DNA of 27,500 bases from Chromera velia (Eukaryota > Sar > Chromeraceae): the NCBI GenBank assembly GCA_018398765.1, contig JAHBMJ010004128.1, forward strand, positions 1 to 27,500, read 5' to 3'. The notes below the pieces were generated by a model. That model made no database searches. It had not been told where the DNA came from and saw only the letters and a program-made list of their open reading frames with translations. This document shows positions 20,831-27,500 of the stretch, in pieces. Each line of letters begins with the position of its first letter. Position 1 is the first letter of the stretch. A program made the translations under genes and the position numbers.

Positions 20831-20847
20831 GTTAGTTAGTTAGTTAG
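20831..20847 (-). repeat. (CTAA)n 3' tail of LINE copy 2
   Basis: gttagttagttagttag on the plus strand, i.e. about four CTAA units, abuts the conserved 3' block. It corresponds in position to the (TCAA)n tail of copy 1. Confidence 0.7.
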
Positions 20848-21127
20848 AGGATGCCTAACCCCAGTTGGAGCGCTAAGCTCCCGGGCGGCACATATATGCA
20901 TGGTTGTTGTTTGTTAAGTCGCCGGTGGAGTTGATCAGTTAATCACTTTCTAGAATTCGGAGACAGGCATCAAAGAGACAGGCCAGATGCGAGCGTAGAA
21001 GCGATCAAATGATATTACGGATAAAAAGTTCAGATGTACTTGTACCGGGGAGTAGACAGTTATAATCATTTGAATTAATGGATTCCAGCTCAGCCAGACA
21101 GTGCAGGAATTCTCTTTCATCCAGTTA

Positions 21128-23383
21128 CTACTTAGCACATGAAGAAAGTCTATGCATGAAGTCATCAACACACCGAATACAAGAATCATGAACATAGAGT
21201 TTGTGGTCGCTACATTCAATAGACAGAGCACTGCTTTCGCCTTGTGGGTTAAATGAGAGCAGACGCCGTAAGAAACCGAACAGAGAGCTGTCGGTTACTG
21301 TGAGAGCAGATCGAGGGAGGGCAAAAAAGGAGTAAAAACCAGAGGCGGATTTGTTATAAAGAAGAAACACAAACATGCGATGAGAGGAGGGAAAAGCTTG
21401 TTAAACGGGGGTGAGCTTGGCAAGAGGAGGGAAATGTGAAGAAACGATAGCCCCCGCCCACCGCGTGCAGACCTCTTCCACAACTGTATGTTTAGCTCTA
21501 CCCTTAAAGAAGAGAGAGCCGGTGCCTTGAACCCTCCGTCACTGCTGCCCGCTGGTGCCAGGGTGTTGCAGCATTCCGACCCCCAACGAACAAACAGAAT
21601 CCAGACTAGCCCAACGAAGCAGCCGCAAAGAGGCTCTCAAAAACTCTGGACAACTGTTTCCCTTCCAAGCATGTAGCATTGCAGCGGGAACGGTGTGTAT
21701 GGTTTGCGAGAGCAAGCACCACCAGTTGGCCACTCTAGAGCAAAGCAGGGCTTTTGCAGGAAGCAGGCCAAAAATACATAAGGAGGGTAAACAAAGACTG
21801 CGAGCAGACAAACGGCCAGACCAGCATGCAAAATGGAGCTGCAAAGCATCGATTGTAAGAAGATTGGCATCATAAAGAGGGAAACATTCAAGGCAGTACA
21901 GTATGACAGGGGACCAACACGCTCTAAAAACAGTTATCTACGCATCTACACTGAGAGGACCCATGCTGGCAATTAGACCAAACACAGCCCCCAGGGCGCG
22001 GGAGGCCGAAGCAATACGCAATTCAACTGTCTCACTGAGGCATCCCCCCTCAAAGAACAGGCACCCCAGATGCTTGTATTCTATTGCCCATTCAACCTCT
22101 TTCCCTTCACATACCACCAAACTGGAGCTTTTCCCAAATGCAGAGGCAGACAGGCGGAGAATCTTTGTCTTTTTCAGATTAACTGTAAGTCTTCATTCTT
22201 TGCAATACTTCTTGAGAGCAGAGAATTTCTTTTGAAGGTCTGAGACGGAATGGGCAAGAAAGCAGAGATCGTCAGCATAACCGAAACTGTCCAGGACAGA
22301 ATCATCCAGCAAAACTGGCTCCGGCTTGCTCTTTGGCTCCTCTCTACTTCCCGCTTCCGTTTCTACGTCTGCCCGCTCTCGCTTGACTGCCTCGCTGGCA
22401 TGCCTTGCCTCACTCTTGCTTGCAGAACATACACGGGGGAGATCATTTATGTATAGAAGAAAAAGAATAGGCGAGAGGGCATCCTCTTGCTTCACTCCAG
22501 CGCCCTCCCGAAAACATAGAGAGTCTCTATCAACCTTGTCCCATACCTCTCTGTACATTTCACAGATCATGCAGATGTCTGCCTCACTCACGCCCTCATT
22601 TTTCAGTTTCTGAATTAACTTTGCTTTCGGCACAGTGTCAAACGCCTTTGAAAAGTCAATAAAACCTGCCAACAGAGCCTTTCTTTTCTTTTTGCACGAA
22701 GAGACAACAGAGGCAAGAGCATCAACCCCCTCTCTCATTCCCACCCCTTCACGGAACCCCAGCTGTCTGAAGTCAAGACGGACCCGGGAACACACACGGC
22801 AGTCCATCAGGAGGCCGAAAAGTTTTGTAAAAGGGTTCACAACATGGATTGGTCTCCATTCGTTGGGAGAGGGGGAAGCAGGGCCTTTCGGAACTGGGCA
22901 AATGCGCAAAACATTCCATAAAGGAGGCCAACAAGCATAAATATGCATCAGGTTAAATAAAACAAAAAGTAAAAAGCGGGAGAGGGCAGATTCGGCAAAG
23001 CAGAGATCTAGCTGTCCGGGAGAGATGCCTTCAAGGCCAGCAGCTTTCTTCTTGTTCATTTTCTTCAGGTGGGAAGAGATTTGGTGAAAAGAGAAGGGCA
23101 GAGCAGAGGGGTGGAAGGGAGGAGGGGCAGGGGGATGGACCGAAGGGAGAGACTCCTCGTTCGAATCTTCAAAAACACCCGCCCAATGGTTCAAGAATGC
23201 GCAGGGGGACGGGCGTGATGCACCACTAGCCGACGAGGCGGCTTTCTTCTTCCTTTTCCAAAAAGAGTTCTTCTTGAATTTTCTGTGCTTCTTTCTTCTT
23301 CTAAGCAGCCTGTTTGCGTTTAAAAAGGCTACGGCGGACCCGGAGTAGTCTGTAAAGGCGATCGAATTCCAACCCTCTCCCAC
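21128..23383 (-). pseudogene. Reverse transcriptase ORF of LINE copy 2: one frame, four nonsense codons
   Basis: The minus-strand frame from 23383 to the TAG at 21128-21130 is continuous, about 750 codons. It is interrupted only by TGA (22193-22195), TAG (21938-21940), TGA (21539-21541) and TAA (21401-21403). Motifs in order: KKKAAGLEGISPGQL; ICPVPKGPASPSPNEWRPIH; motif A FIDFSKAFDTVP (about 22632-22668); motif B GVKQEDALSPILF (about 22460-22500), with Glu where RTs normally have Gly; catalytic YADD at 22268-22279; then thumb text NLKKTKILRL and EYKHLGCLFF. The C-terminal third, with Cys/Trp-rich text and LPRSALTVTDSS, matches copy 1. Copy 1 has Trp and Gln where copy 2 has the first two stops. 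The element is non-functional but decayed mainly by substitution. Confidence 0.85.
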
Positions 23384-23403
23384 CTACATCTCTTACCAAC
23401 TTT

Positions 23404-23900
23404 CATATATAATATGAGACATAATATCATTGTGGTTTTTTTAACCAAAATCCGAGTCGGCTGCGGCTGAGGCTAGTTTTGGCTAGTCGGCATTGATGTT
23501 AGCCTGAGTGCATTAGCCACTCTAGTAACCACTACAATTAAAATATCAATATCATGTACATTGGCATAATATTTTTAATATATCTTTAACAGTTAATAAT
23601 GAGTTAATAAATAATTTAATTAGGCGCAAGCTGGCTCTAAGAGCTCGCTGCACATAATTTACAAGAATCATAACATAAGTTAAGCTCAAGTTGCTAAGTT
23701 TGAAAGCGTTGGAGCATTAAGAGTCACGTAATATATTAATAACATAAAAAAGTGATTTACACACTGAATTTGTGAAATTAATATTGAATCAATTGAATTG
23801 ACACTGCTTTGTACATTTCCGCCAAACGCAACTTGATACGCAAAAAGCCCAGAAATAGTAGTACGCCGATGAAGAATCGTAACCAATTTGTAAACCCCTT
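23404..23900. other. AT-rich spacer without a gene
   Basis: Between the LINE and the minisatellite the DNA is AT-rich, with many stops in all frames. It contains a small inverted repeat around ggctagttttggctagtc. No coding or RNA-gene signal was seen. Confidence 0.6.
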
Positions 23901-26820
23901 CCTTTGTCGAATGAAGGTGCCGCCTCTCTTCTATTCTCTCCCACACTCCCCCCTTTGTCGAATGGAGGTGCCGCCTCTCTTTTATTCTCTCCCGCACTCC
24001 CTCCTTTGTCGAACAAAGGTGCCGCCTCTGTTCTGTTCTCTCCCACACCTCCTCTTTTGTCGAATGAAGGTGCCGCCTCTCTTCTGTTCTCTCCCACACT
24101 CCCTCCTTTGTCGAATGAAGGTGCAGCCTCTCTTCTGTTCTCTCCCACACTCCCTCCTTTGTCGAATGAAGGTGCCGCCTAGCTCTCTTCTGTTCTCTCC
24201 CACACTCCCTCCTTTGTCGAATAAAGGTGCCGCCTCCTTTCTATTCTCTCCCACACTCCCTCCTTTGTCGAATAAAGGTGCAGCCTCTCTTCTATTCTCT
24301 CCCACACTCCCTCCTTTGTCGAATGAAGGTGCCGTCTCTCTTCTATTCTCTCCCACACTCCCTCCTTTGTCGAACAAAGATGCCGCCTCTCTTCTGTTCT
24401 CTCCTGCACCCCCTCCTTTGTCGAATGAAGGTGCCGCCTTTCTTCTATTCTCTCCCACACTCCCTCCTTTGTCGAATGAAGGTGAACCCTCTCTTCCATT
24501 CTCTCCCACACTCCCTCCTTTGTCGAATAAAGGTGCCGCCTCCTTTCTATTCTCTCCCACACTCCCTCCTTTGTCGAATGAAGGTGCCGCCTCTCTTCTA
24601 TTCTCTCCCACACTCCCTCCTTTGTCGCATGAAGGTACCGTCTCTCTTCTATTCTCTCCCACACTCCCTCCCTTGTCGTACAAAGGTGCAGCCTCTCTTC
24701 TGTTCTCTCCCACACTCCCTTTTTCGTCGAATGAAGGTGCCGCCTCTCTTCTATTCTCTCCCACACTCCCTCCTTTGTCGAATGAAGGTGCCGCCTCTCT
24801 TCTGTTCTGTGCTACACTCCCTCCTTTGTCGAACAAAGGTGCCGCCTCTCTTCTATTCTCTCCCACGCTCCCTCCTTTGTCGAATGAAGGTGCAGCCTCT
24901 CTTCTATTCTCTCCCACACTCCCTCTTTTGTCGAATGAAGGTGCCGTCTCTCTTCGATTCTCTCCCACACTCCCTCCTTTGTCGAATGAATTCGCCGCCT
25001 CTCTTCTATTCTCTCCCACACTCCTTCCTTTGTCGCATGAAGGTACCGCCTTTCTTCTATTCTCTCCCACACTCCCTCCCTTGTCGTACAAAGGTGCAGC
25101 CTCTCTTCTGTTCTCTCCCACACTCCCTTTTTTGTCGAATGAAGGTGCCGCCTCTCTTCTATTCTGTCTCACACTCCCTCCTTTGTCGAATGAAGGTGCC
25201 GCCTCTCTTCTGTTCTGTGCTACACTCCCTGCTTTGTCGAACAAAGGTGCCGCCTCTCTTCTATTCTCTCCCACGCTCCCTCCTTTGTCGAATGAAGGTG
25301 CAGCCTCTCTTCTATTCTCTCCCACACTCCCTCCTTTGTCGAATGAAGGTGCAGCCTTTCTCTAATTCTCTCCCACACTCCCTTGTTTGTCGAATGAAAA
25401 TGAAGTGTCTCTTCTGTTCTCTCCCACGCTCTCCCCTTTGTCGAATGAAGGTGCCGCCTTTCTTCTATTCTGTCTGACACTCCCTCCTTTGTCGAATGAA
25501 GGTGAAGCCTCTCTTCTGTTCTCTCCCACACTCCCTCCTTTGTCGAATGAAGGTGCAGCCTCTCTTCTATTCTCTCCCACACTCCCTCCTTTGTCGAATG
25601 AAGGTGCCGCCTCTCTTCTGTTCTCTCCCACACTCCCTCCTTTGTCGAATAAAGGTGCAGCCTCTCTTCTATTCTCTCCCACACTCCCTCCTTTGTCGAA
25701 TGAAGGTGCCGCCTCTCTTCTGTTCTCTCCCACACTCCCTCCTTTGTCGAATAAAGGTGCAGCCTCTCTTCTGTTCTCTCCCACACTCCCTTTTTTGTCG
25801 AATGAAGGTTCCGCCTCTCTTCTGTTCTCTCCCACACTCCTTCCTTTGTCGAATGAAGGTGCAGCCTCTCTTCTGTTCTGTGCTACGCTGCCTCCTTTGT
25901 CGAACAAAGGTGCCGCCTCTCTTCTGTTCTCTCCCACGCTCCCTCTTTTGTCGAATGAAGGTGCAGCCTCTCTTCTATTCTCTCCCATACTCCCTCCTTT
26001 GTTGAATGAAGGTGCCGTCTCTTTTCTATTCTCTCCCACACTTCCTCCTTTGTCGAATGAAGGTGCCGCCTCTCTTGGATTCTCTCCCACACTCCCTCCT
26101 TTGTCGAATGAAGGTGCCGACTCTCTTCTATTCTCCTCTACACTCCCTCCTTTGTCGAATGAAGGTGCAGCCTTTCTCTAATTCTCTCCCACACTCCCTT
26201 GTTTGTCGAATGAAAATGAAGTCTCTCTTCTGTTCTGTCCCACGCTCTCTCCTTTGTCGAATGAAGGTGCCGCCTCTCTTCTATTCTGTCCGATACTCCC
26301 TCCTTTGTCGAATGAAGGTGAAGCCTCTCTTCTGTTCTCTCCCACACTCCCTCCTTTGTCGAATGAAGGTGCCGCCTCTCTTCTATTCTCTCCCACACTC
26401 CCTCCTTTGTCGAATGAAGGTGCCGCCTCTCTTCTATTCTCTCCCACACTCCCTCCTTTGCCGAATGAAGGTGCCACCTCTCTTCTATTCTCCTCTACAC
26501 TCCCTCCTTTGTCGAATGAAGGTGCCGCCTCTCTTCTATTCTCTCCCACACTCCCTCCTTTGTCGAATGAAGGTGCCGCCTCTCTTCTGTTCTGTCCCAC
26601 GCTCTCTGCTTTGTCGAATGAAGGTGCCGCCTCTCTTCTATTCTGTCTGACACTCCCTCCTTTGTCGAATGAAGGTGAAGCCTCTCTTCTGTTCTCTCCC
26701 ACACTCCCTCCTTCGTCGAATGAAGGTGCCGCCTCTCTTCTATTCTCTCCCACACTCCCTCCTTTGTCGAATGAAGGTGCAGCCTCTCTTCTATTCTCTC
26801 CCACACTCCCTCCTTTGTCG
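23901..26820. repeat. 51-bp minisatellite, 57 copies, with higher-order repeats
   Basis: The unit is roughly cctttgtcgaatgaaggtgc followed by cgcctctcttctattctctc and ccacactccct. From the first cctttgtcg (23901) to the last (26812) is 2,911 bp, that is 57 x 51 plus 4. The extra 4 bp is an agct insertion at 24181-24184, the only indel I find. Since 51 bp is 17 codons, two frames on each strand stay open for hundreds of codons. Plus-strand repeats are MKVPPLFYSLPHSLLCR and LFSPTLPPLSNEGAASL; minus-strand repeats are GENRREAAPSFDKGGSV and WERIEERRHLHSTKEGV. Variant units recur at fixed multiples of 51 bp. I see no start context, splice sites or flanking exons that make any frame a gene. Confidence 0.95.
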
Positions 26821-27500
26821 ATATGAACTCCCACTGTATCTCCGCCAAAGAAGTTGATTGGCATATGCCTGCATGAGCTGTATCTCCGTGTGAAGCACTG
26901 CTCTCACGTGACGAGAAACCGCCAGAGTCCGCAGCGTGAGGCTGCATGGTTGGTGCAATGACGTCTCAATTGAAAGACCAAAAAAGATCTGTGGTTTCAA
27001 ACAGACTCACTACAAGATCAAAAACGCCCGCACACACAACAGTTTTCCGCAAGTCTGGCCGTGTCATGCCCCCGTGTGACGCCACATAGTGTTTGACATA
27101 CTACTCGGGTCCAACTTGAATCCGTTTCGATCGAGCTGGCGCACGGTCTGACTGACTCACTCAGCTGCAACCAAAACACTTTGTGTTCAAAGAGAATCAA
27201 AGAGACGGATGGATGCAAGGAGACGGCACGCATGCATGGAGACGCGGCGCTTCGACAGCGTTGCATGAGCTCGCCGTATATACTAGCTTCGTGAGACCTG
27301 CCATGCAGCTGACACTCAAATTCAAAACTGAAATTGTAATTCGTCAACCGGTCGTCTGCAGCATTGCTCCAGCTAAGCAACTAATACAGTATCTTGTAGC
27401 AGAAAAGTCAGCTTAAAGTCGCTCTTTCGATGGCACTCGATCTTCGCCCGATCTTTTTATGAAAGCAACCCGTGAATCCCGTGTATAATCAACCCGTGAT
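26821..27500. other. Right-hand end, no supported gene
   Basis: Two opposed open frames overlap here (27183-27416 plus, 77 codons; 27018-27380 minus, 120 codons). Neither has recognisable motifs, nor splice partners within the window. A gene running off the right edge cannot be excluded. Confidence 0.4.

Larger units (their letters stand above)
20831..23403 (-). mobile_element. LINE-type (non-LTR) retrotransposon, copy 2, 5'-truncated
   Basis: This is the same family and orientation as copy 1 at 1427-4490. It reads on the minus strand from about 23403 to a (CTAA)n tail at 20831-20847. The shared 3' block (20849-20902) includes cccgggcggc. The 5' end falls inside the linker before the reverse transcriptase, so it is shorter than copy 1 and lacks all of the endonuclease. 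It lies about 200 bp beyond the stop of the ankyrin gene, in convergent orientation. Target-site duplications were not recognised, and the 5' limit is judged from loss of similarity to copy 1. Confidence 0.85.

Noticed and set aside
23901-26820. CRISPR array
   Set aside because: Repeats are directly contiguous 51-bp units without unique spacers, and the DNA is eukaryotic.
23809-26864. Long repeat proteins up to 518 codons on both strands
   Set aside because: Four frames are open at once because the unit is 51 bp. Stops in some units, the frame change at 24181, and no start or splice context make a real gene unlikely.
27018-27380. 120-codon minus-strand frame
   Set aside because: No motif or splice partner is seen, an opposing frame overlaps it, and this length is expected by chance in GC-balanced DNA.

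Overview
This window looks like nuclear DNA of a protist with spliced genes. The evidence is GT-AG introns that fit together in phase, two decayed copies of one LINE-type (non-LTR) retrotransposon, and a very high load of microsatellites and minisatellites. I see no bacterial operon structure. The best gene joins ankyrin repeats to a domain with a 'LSYGW...HPDP / WDYLSLFQKPR / RGWPTFE' signature. From memory, this style is common in chromerid and dinoflagellate proteins. A chromerid-like alga such as Chromera velia is my best guess, but it is inference and was not checked by search.

Layout. Bases 1-1426 hold no convincing gene, only a 31-bp tandem duplication. Bases 1427-4490 are LINE copy 1 on the minus strand: frameshifted, with a dead catalytic motif, and ending in a (TCAA)n tail. 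Bases 4490-6780 are mostly AT-rich and non-coding, with several inverted repeats. Bases 6789-7296 are a 93-bp minisatellite. Bases 8874-9998 may be three exons of an unrecognised plus-strand gene, and 11853-12594 may be a second small spliced gene. Bases 12665-15095 carry tandem repeats and two minus-strand stretches that read as protein but contain in-frame stops, probably remnants of an old gene or element.

Bases 15779-20627 are the main gene: six proposed exons with exact phase continuity, about 809 aa. It has a possible N-myristoylation start (MGCGASK), ankyrin repeats, a TIR/HET-like domain and a leucine-rich C-terminus. Its introns are packed with microsatellites. Bases 20831-23403 are LINE copy 2 on the minus strand, just downstream of that gene. 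It keeps one reading frame for 2.25 kb, broken only by nonsense codons. Bases 23901-26820 are a 51-bp minisatellite of 57 copies with higher-order structure. Its period is a multiple of three, so it stays open in two frames on each strand. The last 680 bases have no supported gene.

There is no operon-like cooperation between genes. The ankyrin gene is the one clearly functional unit; the rest is mainly repeats, dead retroelements and gene fragments.
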